Numbered from the stretch's first letter, positions 38,959 to 47,690 are shown. The stretch: 64,000 nucleotides of DNA from CAWEWH01 sp963812775 (GCA_963812775.1 CAWEWH010000005.1:992001-1056000); one strand, 5' to 3'. The notes: a model not told the origin generated them from the sequence alone. Numbers and translations: made by a program.

Positions 38959-39798
38959 ATGCGGAAGTTTTTGATCGGATCGGTGGCCTTCTTCGGGCTC
39001 ACGGCAGCAGCCTCGGCCGCGGACTATCGTGCGGCTCCCGCGCCCATGGCTCCCGTCTTCACTTGGACCGGCTTCTATATCGGCGCCAACGCTGGCTACA
39101 TCTGGTCGGAGGGCGACATCGGTGATCGCTGCGTCGGCGGCGGTGGCATCGTCGGTCAAGCCAACTTCTGTACTGTCCCGAACCTGATAACCAGCCCCGA
39201 ATCGTCAAGCTGGCTCGCCGGCGGTCAGGTTGGCTACAACTATCAATACCGCAACTGGGTGTTCGGCGCCGAGGTCGATCTGCAGGCCACCGATCTCAAC
39301 CGGGCGAACAATCAGGTCACCTTCAACTCGCTCATTGGCTTCCCCGCAGTTCCCCTTACCGCGACCTATACGGGCCGGGCCGAGATTGATTGGTTCGGGA
39401 CCGCGCGTGGTCGCATCGGCATCGCCTGGGATCGCTTCATGGTGTACGGCACGGGCGGCGTCATCTTCGCCAACGTGCAGACTTCCCATCTCCTGGACTT
39501 TCAATTCGCTGATCCCACCCAATCGACCGCGGTAACCGGCTTGTTCTCCAACATCGCCTCGCACGATTCGATCGTGCCGGGCTGGATTGCCGGCGGCGGC
39601 GTCGAGTGGGCCTTCATGCCGAACTGGTCGCTCAAGGTCGAAGGCATGTACTACGAGCTGCAGCAGTCGCATTCCGGCAACCGGGTTTTCCGTGATCGCA
39701 ACTTCCTCAATCCCTTGGGCTCCTTCGGCGAGACGTTTGCCGACCACACTGGCTTCCTGGTCCGCGGCGGCATCAACTATCGCTTTGCCGGGCCGTAA
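38959..39798 (+). CDS. Omp25/Omp31-family outer-membrane beta-barrel protein, copy 2
   Basis: Encodes 279 residues starting MRKFLIGSVAFFGLTAAASA behind GGGGGGAGAG. It is very similar to copy 1 across the signal peptide, the WTGFYIGANAG start, the NYQYRNWVFGAEVDLQATDL strand pair and the SHDSIVPGWIAGGGVEWAF region. The external loops differ most (residues 48-70 and 120-190), as expected for surface-exposed parts. It ends FLVRGGINYRFAGP. Confidence 0.9.
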   Translation: MRKFLIGSVAFFGLTAAASAADYRAAPAPMAPVFTWTGFYIGANAGYIWSEGDIGDRCVGGGGIVGQANFCTVPNLITSPESSSWLAGGQVGYNYQYRNWVFGAEVDLQATDLNRANNQVTFNSLIGFPAVPLTATYTGRAEIDWFGTARGRIGIAWDRFMVYGTGGVIFANVQTSHLLDFQFADPTQSTAVTGLFSNIASHDSIVPGWIAGGGVEWAFMPNWSLKVEGMYYELQQSHSGNRVFRDRNFLNPLGSFGETFADHTGFLVRGGINYRFAGP

Positions 39799-39823
39799 CC
39801 GATCCATCTTCTTACAGAGCAGC

Positions 39824-39857
39824 AAAGGCCCGGCCTCGCGCCGGGCCTTTTGCTTTT
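39824..39857 (+). terminator. Intrinsic terminator after outer-membrane protein copy 2
   Basis: AAAGGCCCGGC and GCCGGGCCTTTT form a hairpin with loop CTCGC or similar, followed by a T-rich run (TTTTGCTTTT). Confidence 0.85.
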
Positions 39858-39966
39858 GGGGGTCAGGTCGCGTCCGGCCCGTTGTTGGCCGCTTCTGTGC
39901 CCCTGACGCCACAGACATTCGCGGCGGCGATCTCTAGAGCGAATCGCGCAATCCGCGGGGAGAGCT

Positions 39967-40814
39967 ATGCGGAAATTCTTGATCGGATCGGTGGCCTTCT
40001 TCGGCCTCACGGCAGCAGCCTCGGCTGCGGACTATCGTCCTGCGCCAGTGATGGCGGCCCCTGTCTTCTCCTGGACCGGCTTCTACATCGGCGCCAATGC
40101 CGGCGGCATCTGGTCCGATGGCAACATTGGATTGACGTGTTTCGACAACGGCATTCCGCAGGGGCCTGATTGCCCGTTGCCTGGCCGGGCTTTAGGAGCC
40201 CCGAGGCTTCGAGCTGGTTGGCCGGCGTTCAGGCCGGCTACAACTACCAGTACCGCAATTGGGTGTTCGGCGCGGAGGTCGACGTGCAGGGCACGGACCT
40301 CACCCGCTCGCACAACTCGTTCAACCCGAACGCCCTCATCGTCAACCCTGGAACGGCTGCTATCCTGAATGTAGAGACCTATCGAGGTCGCGCGGAGATC
40401 GACTGGTTCGGCACGGCGCGCGGCCGCATCGGTGTCGCCTTCGACCGCGTCATGGTCTACGGCACAGCCGGCGCCATCTTCGCCAACGTGACGACCTCGC
40501 ACTTCTTCGACCAGCAGTTCTTCTTTCCGCCCGGCGTCGTCGCGCCTCCGGAAACCTGAGCGCGATCACGTCGCATGATTCGATCGTGCCTGGCTGGATC
40601 GCCGGTTGGCGGCTTCGAATGGGCGTTCATGCCGAACTGGTCGCTGAAGGTCGAGGGCATGTACTACGAGCTGCAGCCGTCGAATGCCGGCAACCGAGGT
40701 TTCGTCAATTTCGACTTCAACAACGCGCCCTTCCTGAACATCAGCTCGACGGTTGCCGATCACAACGGCTTTATCGTCCGCGGCGGCATCAACTACCGCT
40801 TCTCGGGGCCGTAG
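39967..40814 (+). CDS. Omp25/Omp31-family outer-membrane beta-barrel protein, copy 3 (three frameshifts)
   Basis: Starts MRKFLIGSVAFFGLTAAASA like copy 2. Repairs near 40182 (after DCPLPG), 40552 (a missing G in CCGGAAACC) and 40606 (an extra T in CCGGTTGGC) give a continuous barrel of about 282 residues with SWLAGVQAGYNYQYRNWVFG, RAEIDWFGTARGRIGVAFD, NWSLKVEGMYYELQPSNAG and FIVRGGINYRFSGP. Each break needs one base. It may be intact in the organism, or it may be a decaying duplicate. Confidence 0.8.
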
Positions 40815-40835
40815 CGACCTCCTAGCTTAGGATGA

Positions 40836-40865
40836 GAGGCCCGGCCTTGTGCCGGGCCTTTTTTC
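40836..40865 (+). terminator. Intrinsic terminator after outer-membrane protein copy 3
   Basis: AGGCCCGGC and GCCGGGCCTT form a hairpin with loop CTTGT, followed by TTTTTT. Confidence 0.85.
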
Positions 40866-41045
40866 GCGGCTTGACACGACGGGACGAACCGCCTGGCGAA
40901 AGGCCCGGCCTCTTGTTTTCCGGCCAAGGCGAATGCGTGCCGCGGTGAAGTCAGATCCCGCAATTGACTGTTGCGTCGGCGCGACAGCTTCTTCGGAGCA
41001 ATTACCTTAGGTTGAGCCAGCTTACTGCGTCACTCGGGGGTACGC

Positions 41046-41930
41046 ATGCGCAGGCTGTTGATCGGCTCGGTCGCCTTCCTGGGGCTCACCGCGTTGGCGT
41101 CTGCTGCCGATCTCGCGCGACCGGCCCCGCCCATGGCACCGGCATTCACCTGGACCGGTTTCTACATCGGCGCCAACGCCGGCGGCATCTGGGCCGATGG
41201 CGGGTTCAGTGACACCTGCTTTGGCGGCGGTGGTCAGCCGTTTACTTTCTTTTGTCAGCAGCCTCTGCACCCTAGCGGCCGTGACGGGTCGAGTTGGCTG
41301 GCTGGCGGACAGCTCGGCTACAACACCCAGTTTCGCGGCTGGGGTGGCGGGTCCTGGGTGTTCGGCGTCGAGGCCGACTACCAAGCGACGGACTTGACTC
41401 GCAGGGCCAATGTCTTTCTCCCGAGCGTAGCACCGGTCGGATTTGCCGATCCCACATTTGCGAACAACCTGACCTTCACGGCCACGCACAGGATCGATTC
41501 CTTCGGCACGGTTCGCGGTCGGCTTGGCTTTGCGTGGGATCGGCTGCTGGTCTACGGCACCGGTGGTGCCGTCTTCGCCAACGTAACGACGAGTTACGCG
41601 CTGGATCATTTCTTCACGGTGCCCGGCACCGTCTTCGTCGGAAGTGGCGGTGGAGCGCTTAGCCCATTGAACCTGACAGGCGCTTCGTCGCACGACGCGC
41701 TCGTTCCTGGTTGGATTGCCGGCGGTGGCATCGAATACGCCTTCTGGAATAATGTCTCGCTCAAGGTCGAGGGGATGTACTACGAGCTGCAGCCGACCCA
41801 CGCCGGCAGCCGCGAGTTCCTCGCTTTCAATTTCAACAACCCGTTCGGCGGCCAACGCAGTGGTGCTGACATCAGTACTCACGGCTTCCTGGTTCGCGGC
41901 GGCATCAACTGGCGCTTCGCCGGGCCGTAG
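41046..41930 (+). CDS. Omp25/Omp31-family outer-membrane beta-barrel protein, copy 4
   Basis: Encodes 294 residues starting MRRLLIGSVAFLGLTALASA. It is the most divergent of the four: ADLARPAPPMAPAFTW replaces ADYRPAPVMAAPVFTW, the WGGGSWVFGVEADYQATDLT strand carries an insertion, and the DNA upstream is unlike that of copies 2 and 3. It keeps WTGFYIGANAGGIWADG, SLKVEGMYYELQPTHAG and the end FLVRGGINWRFAGP. Probably an older duplicate. Confidence 0.9.
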   Translation: MRRLLIGSVAFLGLTALASAADLARPAPPMAPAFTWTGFYIGANAGGIWADGGFSDTCFGGGGQPFTFFCQQPLHPSGRDGSSWLAGGQLGYNTQFRGWGGGSWVFGVEADYQATDLTRRANVFLPSVAPVGFADPTFANNLTFTATHRIDSFGTVRGRLGFAWDRLLVYGTGGAVFANVTTSYALDHFFTVPGTVFVGSGGGALSPLNLTGASSHDALVPGWIAGGGIEYAFWNNVSLKVEGMYYELQPTHAGSREFLAFNFNNPFGGQRSGADISTHGFLVRGGINWRFAGP

Positions 41931-41951
41931 CTCAGCCCTCCGACAAACGAG

Positions 41952-41982
41952 AGGCTCGGCCTCTTGCCGGGCCTTTTGTTTG
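41952..41982 (+). terminator. Intrinsic terminator after outer-membrane protein copy 4
   Basis: AGGCTCGGC and GCCGGGCCTT form the same kind of hairpin (one G-T pair), followed by TTGTTTGT. Confidence 0.75.
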
Positions 41983-42015
41983 TGGACTTGCCATCTGAGC
42001 GGGCATCGGAGTTGC

Positions 42016-42733
42016 TCAGTCCACACCAAGCTTGTTGTGGAGGAAACCGGCCAGGTCGTCGGTCATGTAGTCGATGTGAGGCGCCGCCACCGGCGCCTGC
42101 TCGAAGGCCTCGCGGAACGGATCTTCCGTCTTGGGCAGGACCAGCACCGTCGTCATGCCGAGCGCGTGCGGCACCACGAGGTTGCGGGCGCTGTCCTCGA
42201 AAATGGCGGCGCGGCCCGGATCGAATTCGATGCTTGGCGAGGAACAGGTCGTAGGCCGCCTGCTCCGGCTTCGGCACATAGCCGGAATCGGCAATGTCGA
42301 ACACGTCCTCGAAATGCCGCCTGAGCCCGAGCTGCGTGGCGACGCGGTCGGCATGCGCGCGCGAGCCGTTGGTCAGGATGAGCTTGCGGCCCGGCAGGCG
42401 CGCGATGGCCTCGCCGAGCGCTTCGTCGGGCGCCAGCGCCGCGAGGTCGATGTCGTGCGCGAACGTCATGTAGGCCACCGGATCGATGCCGTGCTCGCGC
42501 ATCAGGCCGTTGAGGGTCGTGCCGTAGCGATGGAAATAGTACTTCTGCAGCGCCCTGGCCGACATGCCGTCGAGGCCGAACAGCGCGCCGAGATAAAGCG
42601 TGATGCGCACGTCGACCTGCGGCCACAGATTGGCTTCGTGCGGATAGAGCGTGTTGTCGAGGTCGAAGATCCACGTCTCGACATGACCGAAGCTGGGCTT
42701 TGTCAAACGCGGCGCCCGGTCCACGCCGGTCAT
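42016..42733 (-). CDS. HAD-family pyrimidine 5'-nucleotidase (one frameshift near 42230)
   Basis: Starts MTGVDRAPRLTKPSFGHVETW at 42733, overlapping the stop of the acetyltransferase (ATGA). HAD motif I is WIFDLDNTLYP (residues 21-31); motif II is KLILTNGS; motif III and IV regions are YVPKPEQAAY and, after the break, AAIFEDSARNLVVPHALGM. The repaired length is about 239 residues, normal for this phosphatase (SDT1/PpnN-like group). The break is in AAGCATCGAATTC. In Rhizobiales this gene usually stands between argB and dapD; here dapD is 11 kb away. Confidence 0.82.
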
Positions 42734-43155
42734 AGGCGTTTGAACATCGAGTGTCGGGCCCCGCCCGGCGGGTAGTCGTCGAGCGTGCCGTAGAGGCGGT
42801 AGCCGAGCTTCTCGTAGAAGCCGCGCGCCTGAAAGCTGAATGTGTTGAGATGCACGCCGATGCAGCCGCGCCGGCGCGCCTCGTCCTCTGCGCGGCGCAT
42901 GAGCTTTGTGCCAAGCCCGCCGCGGCGACGCTCCTTCGGCAAGTAGAACAACTCGATGTAGAGCCACTTGTGATAGATGGCGCCGGTGAGGCCGCCGATG
43001 ACGTGTTCGCCATCCTTCACGAAGACGGTCAGGGGGCAGTGGCCGCCCTCGCCGGCCTGCTCGTCGTTGTAGGCGACGAGGCCGTTGAGGATGGCGTTGT
43101 AGATGTCGCGTGCTGGCTCGTCGCTGACCGCGATTTGAGGTTCGCCCACGGTCAC
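42730..43155 (-). CDS. GNAT family N-acetyltransferase
   Basis: Encodes 141 residues from a GTG start that overlaps the argB stop (GTGA). It has LYIELFYLPKERRRGGLGTKLMRRAEDEA in pieces, with RRGGLGTKL as the acetyl-CoA loop, then GVHLNTFSFQARGFYEKLGY. The upstream reading frame is the antiphase of argB and is not protein. The substrate is unknown. It is coupled to argB and to the HAD gene, so the three form one operon. Confidence 0.82.
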   Translation of the reverse strand: MTVGEPQIAVSDEPARDIYNAILNGLVAYNDEQAGEGGHCPLTVFVKDGEHVIGGLTGAIYHKWLYIELFYLPKERRRGGLGTKLMRRAEDEARRRGCIGVHLNTFSFQARGFYEKLGYRLYGTLDDYPPGGARHSMFKRL

Positions 43156-44048
43156 CTCTTGATGAGCGTGCCGGCGCCGTGGTCGGTGAGCAGCTCGAGC
43201 AGCACCGCGTGGGGCACCTTGCCGTCGACGATGACGACGCCTTCGACGCCGCGCTCGATGGCGTAGATGCAGGTCTCGACCTTTGGGATCATGCCGCCGG
43301 TGATGGTGCCATCGGCGATGAGCCGCCGGCATTGGTCGACACTGAGCTGTTCCATGAGCTTGTTGTGCTTGTCGAGCACGCCCCGCACGTCGGTGAGCAG
43401 GATCAGGCGCTTGGCCTTCATGGCGCCCGCGATGGCGCCCGCGAAGGTGTCGGCGTTGACGTTGTAGGTTTCGCCGTTCTTGCCCATGGCGACGGGCGCC
43501 AGCACCGGGATGATCTCAGCTGCCAGCACCGCGTCGAGCACCGTGCGGTCCACCTTCTCGGGCTCGCCCACGAAGCCGAGATCGACCACCTTCTCGATGC
43601 TGGAGCCCGGATCGGCGACGGTGCGCGCGACCTTGCGGGCGATCACCATGTTGCCGTCCTTGCCGCACAGCCCCACCGCCTTGCCGCCCTCAGCCGAGAT
43701 GGTGGCGACGATCTCCTTGTTGATGGACCCGGCGAGCACCATCTCGACGACCTCGACCGTCGCCTTGTCGGTGATGCGTAGCCCGCCCGCGAATTCCGAC
43801 TTGATGCCGAGCCGCTGCAGCATGCTGCCGATCTGCGGCCCCCCGCCATGCACGACGATCGGCTTGACGCCCGACTGCTCCAGGAGAACGACGTCCTCGG
43901 CGAAATCCTCCGCCGCTGCGGCATCGCCCATGGCGTGCCCACCATACTTGATGACCACGATCTCCTGGTCGTAACGCTGCATATGCGGCAGCGCCTGCAC
44001 CAGGATCTCGGCGCGCATGGGCGCATCGGGAAGGTCGGAACGGGACAT
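43152..44048 (-). CDS. argB: Acetylglutamate kinase
   Basis: Phosphorylates N-acetylglutamate in arginine synthesis. It has 298 residues: IVVIKYGGHAMGD (phosphate loop, residues 30-42), PIVVHGGGPQIGSML, FAGGLRITD, NADTFAGAIAGAMKA and RGVLDKHNKLM, ending with KVPHAVLLELLTDHGAGT. A palindromic element lies just upstream of its start. Confidence 0.95.
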   Translation of the reverse strand: MSRSDLPDAPMRAEILVQALPHMQRYDQEIVVIKYGGHAMGDAAAAEDFAEDVVLLEQSGVKPIVVHGGGPQIGSMLQRLGIKSEFAGGLRITDKATVEVVEMVLAGSINKEIVATISAEGGKAVGLCGKDGNMVIARKVARTVADPGSSIEKVVDLGFVGEPEKVDRTVLDAVLAAEIIPVLAPVAMGKNGETYNVNADTFAGAIAGAMKAKRLILLTDVRGVLDKHNKLMEQLSVDQCRRLIADGTITGGMIPKVETCIYAIERGVEGVVIVDGKVPHAVLLELLTDHGAGTLIKR

Positions 44049-44081
44049 GGGGGCTCGCTGCGGTCGGACCGCGTGGTTCTA

Positions 44082-44133
44082 GCGCATGATGCCGAAAAGT
44101 GTGAGCGGTTTTCGGATGAGATCGTGCGCCAAA
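44082..44133 (+). repeat. Dispersed palindromic element, copy 2
   Basis: GCGCATGATGCCGAAAAG, a short centre and GGTTTTCGGATGAGATCGTGCGCC form the inverted repeat. It lies between engB and argB, in the argB leader on the minus strand. Confidence 0.8.
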
Positions 44134-44198
44134 TCAAGCAGATAGGGCGCGGCCCCTTGGCCGGGCGGATGGCGCTCCGTCGGGACGGCCGTGCAGAT

Positions 44199-44864
44199 TC
44201 AGCCGCTGCGGCTGCCGCCCCGCTCGTGCATGAGCTGCGCGATCGCGGCCCGCAGCTCCGGCACGCCGAGGCCCGAGCGGCTTGAGGTGGCGAGCACCTC
44301 AGGATGGGCGGCCGGGCGGCTCGCCAATGCGGTCCGTGTCTCGTGCACGAGGCCCGCCAGGGCGTCGCTCGTCACGGCGTCGCCCTTGGTGAGCACGATC
44401 TGATAGGACACGGCGGCGCGGTCGAGGCCGTTCAGCACGTCGGCATCGTTGTCCTTGAGGCCATGGCGCGCATCGACCAGGAGATAGACGCGGGCAAGCT
44501 GTTGACGGCCTTTGAGGTAGTCCTCGATCAGGCGCGTCCACGCCGCCACCTTCGCCTTGCCGACCGCCGCGTAGCCGTAGCCCGGCATGTCGACGACGGT
44601 GAGCGCCGCAGCGGGGCCGACATGGTAGATGTTGAGATCCTGCGTTCGGCCCGGCGTGTGCGAGGTCCGGGCCAGCGCCTTGCGGCCGCAGAGCGCGTTG
44701 ATGAGGCTCGACTTGCCGACATTGGAGCGGCCCGCGAAGGCAACCTCCGTCCCACCGCCCGGCGGCAGCTGCGCCAGCGCGGTGGCCGCCATGACGAAGC
44801 GTGCCTCGCCGGCGAACAACCGGCGGCCGGCGTCGTGGAATCGGTCCAGCGTTTCGGTTGCCAT
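44199..44864 (-). CDS. engB: Ribosome biogenesis GTPase EngB (YihA/YsxC)
   Basis: Encodes 221 residues. G1 is GRSNVGKSSLINAL (residues 45-58), the G2 threonine region TPGRTQDLN, G3 VVDMPGYGYAAVG and G4 VLTKGDAV. It takes part in large-subunit assembly. It is 44 bases downstream of yidC on the same strand, the usual order rpmH-rnpA-yidC-engB. Confidence 0.94.
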   Translation of the reverse strand: MATETLDRFHDAGRRLFAGEARFVMAATALAQLPPGGGTEVAFAGRSNVGKSSLINALCGRKALARTSHTPGRTQDLNIYHVGPAAALTVVDMPGYGYAAVGKAKVAAWTRLIEDYLKGRQQLARVYLLVDARHGLKDNDADVLNGLDRAAVSYQIVLTKGDAVTSDALAGLVHETRTALASRPAAHPEVLATSSRSGLGVPELRAAIAQLMHERGGSRSG

Positions 44865-44908
44865 GGCCGTGTGGCCTCGCGGTCGCGGCGCTCAAGCCGG
44901 GCGAGGCT

Positions 44909-46747
44909 TCATTCGCCTGGTTGCGTCTTCGGCTTCTTGGCGAAGAGGCCCCGCAGATTGTCCCACAGCTCCACTTTGACGCCGTTCTTGCGCATGATGA
45001 AATATTGCTGCGTGATCGAGAGCAGGTTGTTCCACGTCCAGTAGATGACGAGCCCGGCCGGGAAGGTGCCGAGCATGAACGTGAAGATGACCGGCATCCA
45101 GGCGAACATGGTCTTCTGCACCGGATCGGTCGGCTCCGGGTTCATCTTCATCTGCAGGAACATCGTGAAGCCCATGATGATGGGCCAGATGCCGAGATGC
45201 ATGAGTTCCGGCGGCGACCATGGCAGCAGCCCGAACAGCGTGAAAATGTTGGTCGGGTCTGGCGCCGCCAGATCCTTGATCCATCCGATGAACGGCGCGT
45301 GGCGCATCTCGATGGTGATGAACAGCACCTTGTAGAGCGCGAAGAACACCGGGATCTGGACGAAGATCGGCCAGCAGCCCGCCACCGGATTGATCTTCTC
45401 GCGCTTGTAGAGCTCCATCAGCGCTTGCTGCTGCTTCGTCTTGTCGTCGGCGTAGCGGTCGCGGATGGCCATCATCTCCGGCTGCACCGCCTTCATCTTG
45501 GCCATCGAGGTGTAGGATTTGCTGGCGAGCGGGAAGAAGGCGAGCTTCACGAGGACGGTGACGGCCAGGATGGCGAAGCCGAAATTGCCGAACAACTTGA
45601 AGAAGAAATCGAGCAGGCTGAACAGCGGCTTGGTGATGTAGGGAAACCAGCCCCAGTCGATCATCAGATCGAAGCGCTTGATGCCGAGCGAGGCAGCATA
45701 GCCGTCAATCGCAGCCACCTCCTTGGCGCCGGCGAACAGCCGCATCGTCGCCTCGGCGCTCTGGCCCGGCTGGACGCTGACCGGCGATCCCTTGGCGTCG
45801 CTTTGATAGATGGGTGTCGCCGTCCCGGTCACGCTGAAGCGCCCCTCGTACGGCGCAGCCTGGTCCGGCACGATGGCGGAGGCCCAGTATTTGTCGGTGA
45901 TGCCGAGAAAGCCGCCGACCACGTCCTTGAACACCTGGCCGCGCACGGTCCCGTAGAGGACCGGGCTCTTGGTGAGGTCGTCGTAGCCTGGCTCCTGCAG
46001 CTTCTCGTTCATGAAGCCGATCGGGCCTTCGTGCAGGATGATATATCCCAGCGTCGTCGGCTTGCCGTGCCGTGCGACGAGCGCGAAGGGAGCGAGCGAA
46101 ACGGCTTGCCCGCTTTGGTTCTCGACCGACTGCTTCACCGTGAACATGGCGTTGGCGTCGACCACGATGGTGCGCTTGAAGGTGAGGCCCTGGCCGTTGT
46201 TCCAGCTGAGCGTCACCGGTTTTTCGACCGACAGCCGGTCGCTGTCGGCGGTCCAGTCGGTATCGGCGCCCGGCAGCGTCACCGCGCCGTTGCCGCCGCC
46301 GATCCAGCCGAAATCCGCATAGTAGGGATGCGGCCCGCCCGGCGGCGAGAACAGAACGATGTTGGGACTCTTCGGATCGACCGTCTCCTTGTAGCGCTTC
46401 AATGCGATGTCATCGATGCGCCCGCCCTTGAGGGCGACCGAGCCGAAGATCGCCGGCGTGTCGATGACGACGCGCTGGGGACTGCGCTTCAGGGCGGCGT
46501 CGCGCGTCAGCTGCAAGTCCGCCTGCGCTTGGCTTTCGCCGCTCGGCTGCAGCTGCCCCGGCGCTCCCGGCACGCCGCCGCCGGCGGGCGGCTGCGCTTG
46601 CTGCTGCGACTGCGATTGCGCCGGCGGCGCCTGGGTCTGCGCCTGCTGGCGCTGCATCTGCGGCACGCCGAAGAAATATTGCCAGCCGAACAGGACGACG
46701 ACCGACAGCACGACCGCCAGCAGCAGGTTCTTGTTGTCAGCGCTCAT
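44909..46747 (-). CDS. yidC: Membrane protein insertase YidC
   Basis: Encodes 612 residues. MSADNKNLLLAVVLSVVVLFGWQYFF is the first helix; a Gln/Pro/Gly-rich linker (residues 36-75) leads to the large periplasmic domain (to about 370). The insertase core follows: PLASKSYTSMAKMKAVQPEM, KREKINPVAGCWPIFVQIPV with the hydrophilic-groove region, FLQMKMNPEPTDPVQKTMF and VIYWTWNNLLSITQQYFIMRK. It overlaps rnpA by about 11 bases. Confidence 0.95.
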   Translation of the reverse strand: MSADNKNLLLAVVLSVVVLFGWQYFFGVPQMQRQQAQTQAPPAQSQSQQQAQPPAGGGVPGAPGQLQPSGESQAQADLQLTRDAALKRSPQRVVIDTPAIFGSVALKGGRIDDIALKRYKETVDPKSPNIVLFSPPGGPHPYYADFGWIGGGNGAVTLPGADTDWTADSDRLSVEKPVTLSWNNGQGLTFKRTIVVDANAMFTVKQSVENQSGQAVSLAPFALVARHGKPTTLGYIILHEGPIGFMNEKLQEPGYDDLTKSPVLYGTVRGQVFKDVVGGFLGITDKYWASAIVPDQAAPYEGRFSVTGTATPIYQSDAKGSPVSVQPGQSAEATMRLFAGAKEVAAIDGYAASLGIKRFDLMIDWGWFPYITKPLFSLLDFFFKLFGNFGFAILAVTVLVKLAFFPLASKSYTSMAKMKAVQPEMMAIRDRYADDKTKQQQALMELYKREKINPVAGCWPIFVQIPVFFALYKVLFITIEMRHAPFIGWIKDLAAPDPTNIFTLFGLLPWSPPELMHLGIWPIIMGFTMFLQMKMNPEPTDPVQKTMFAWMPVIFTFMLGTFPAGLVIYWTWNNLLSITQQYFIMRKNGVKVELWDNLRGLFAKKPKTQPGE

Positions 46748-47141
46748 GGCTATGGGTCCGTGCCTGATGTGGCGCCTTGCCGCCGCCCTGCAAGAGGCTT
46801 GCGAGCGCCCGCGTCAAATCGTTCACCAACTCCGCGAAGTCCGCGCCGATCGCCTCCCGGCGCGCTACCACGACGACATCGAGGTTGGCGGGCGACCAGG
46901 CGCGTGCCGCAGCTGCGGCTGCCGCCCGCAATCGGCGCCGAATACGGTTGCGTTCAGTCGCGTGGCCGGTCTTGCGCGTCACCGTGAAGCCGATCCGCAC
47001 GCCCTGGCCGTCCTGTGTTGCGCGTTGAATGGCCATGACGGTCATACGAGGGGTCCGGAAGCGGCGTCCGCCGCCGGCCGCGAGGAATTCGGCGCGTCGC
47101 GTGAGCCGACCGTGGAGGCGCGTGGGCCGTTCTTGGGGCAT
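46737..47141 (-). CDS. rnpA: Ribonuclease P protein component
   Basis: Encodes 134 residues starting MPQERPTRLHGRLTRRAEF. Conserved parts are RIGFTVTRKTGHATERNRIRRRLRAA in pieces, with the RNRIRRRLR RNA-binding signature, and DVVVVARREAIGADFAELVNDL. The chosen ATG (47141) is the outer end of a palindromic element (GGATCATGC), so the repeat forms the start codon and the ribosome-site region. Further in-frame codons upstream are not protein-like. Confidence 0.9.
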   Translation of the reverse strand: MPQERPTRLHGRLTRRAEFLAAGGGRRFRTPRMTVMAIQRATQDGQGVRIGFTVTRKTGHATERNRIRRRLRAAAAAAARAWSPANLDVVVVARREAIGADFAELVNDLTRALASLLQGGGKAPHQARTHSHER

Positions 47142-47185
47142 GATCCCGAAACGTCTATGCGGTTTTCGGACAGGATCATGCGCAA
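47137..47185 (+). repeat. Dispersed palindromic element, copy 3 (at the rnpA start)
   Basis: GGCATGATCCCGAAACG, a short centre and GCGGTTTTCGGACAGGATCATGCGC form the inverted repeat, between rpmH and rnpA. One arm holds the rnpA start codon on the minus strand. Confidence 0.85.
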
Positions 47186-47264
47186 AGCCGCGAATGTGGA
47201 GCGCGGATGCGACTGCGCCAAATCCCATCTTGCCCCAAGCGCGTCGCCGCCATGGCGATCGAGC

Positions 47265-47399
47265 TCAGGCGGAAAGGCGCTTGCGGCCACGGGTCCGGCG
47301 GGCAGCGATCACCTTGCGGCCACCCTTGGTGGCCATGCGGGCGCGATAGCCATGGCGCCGTTTGCGCACGAGCTTGCTCGGTTGATAGGTCCTCTTCAC
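47265..47399 (-). CDS. rpmH: 50S ribosomal protein L34
   Basis: Encodes 44 residues with a GTG start: VKRTYQPSKLVRKRRHGYRA... ending RKRLSA, read on the minus strand. GGAGA lies 8 bases upstream of the GTG. The size, charge and MATKGGRKVIAARR block are diagnostic for L34. It begins the rpmH-rnpA-yidC-engB series. Confidence 0.95.
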   Translation of the reverse strand: MKRTYQPSKLVRKRRHGYRARMATKGGRKVIAARRTRGRKRLSA

Positions 47400-47475
47400 G
47401 GGCTTCGTCTCCGGTACGGTCGAGCTGAGGGCCGTCGACCCGCGCTCAAGGCCGCGGTTCACGCGAACCGCAATC

Positions 47476-47520
47476 AAAAGGGCCTTTCCAAACGGAAAGC
47501 GGCGCTCCTCGGAGCGCCGG
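47476..47520 (-). promoter_or_regulatory. Two-hairpin leader of rpmH (possible attenuator)
   Basis: In the minus-strand RNA, GGCGCTC-CGAG-GAGCGCC (7-bp stem) is followed by CTTTCC-GTTT-GGAAAG (6-bp stem) and GCCCTTTTG. The second hairpin with its U-run resembles an intrinsic terminator ahead of the L34 gene. Function is inferred only. Confidence 0.4.
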
Positions 47521-47533
47521 CCAACCCGAGCGG

Positions 47534-47562
47534 CTTATGGCGGATAGCATCCCGAAAGTCAA
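47534..47562 (-). promoter_or_regulatory. Predicted sigma-70-type promoter of rpmH
   Basis: On the minus strand TTGACT (47562-47557) and CATAAG (47539-47534) are separated by 17 bases. It lies about 135 bases upstream of the rpmH GTG and just before the two leader hairpins. Confidence 0.55.
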
Positions 47563-47690
47563 TGCAACCAAGGACTTTGTGAGGGCTTCAAGGCGCGTTT
47601 CACCCCGTTTCACGAGGCAGTGAAGATGGCTTCGGCTTTGCCTCGCCAACCTCTATTCTCTCGAAGCCGGGCGCGATCTCCGCCGGACGA

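Noticed and set aside
44801..46987. A 728-codon plus-strand open frame.
   Set aside because: It is antisense to the clearly real yidC, and the product is low-complexity.
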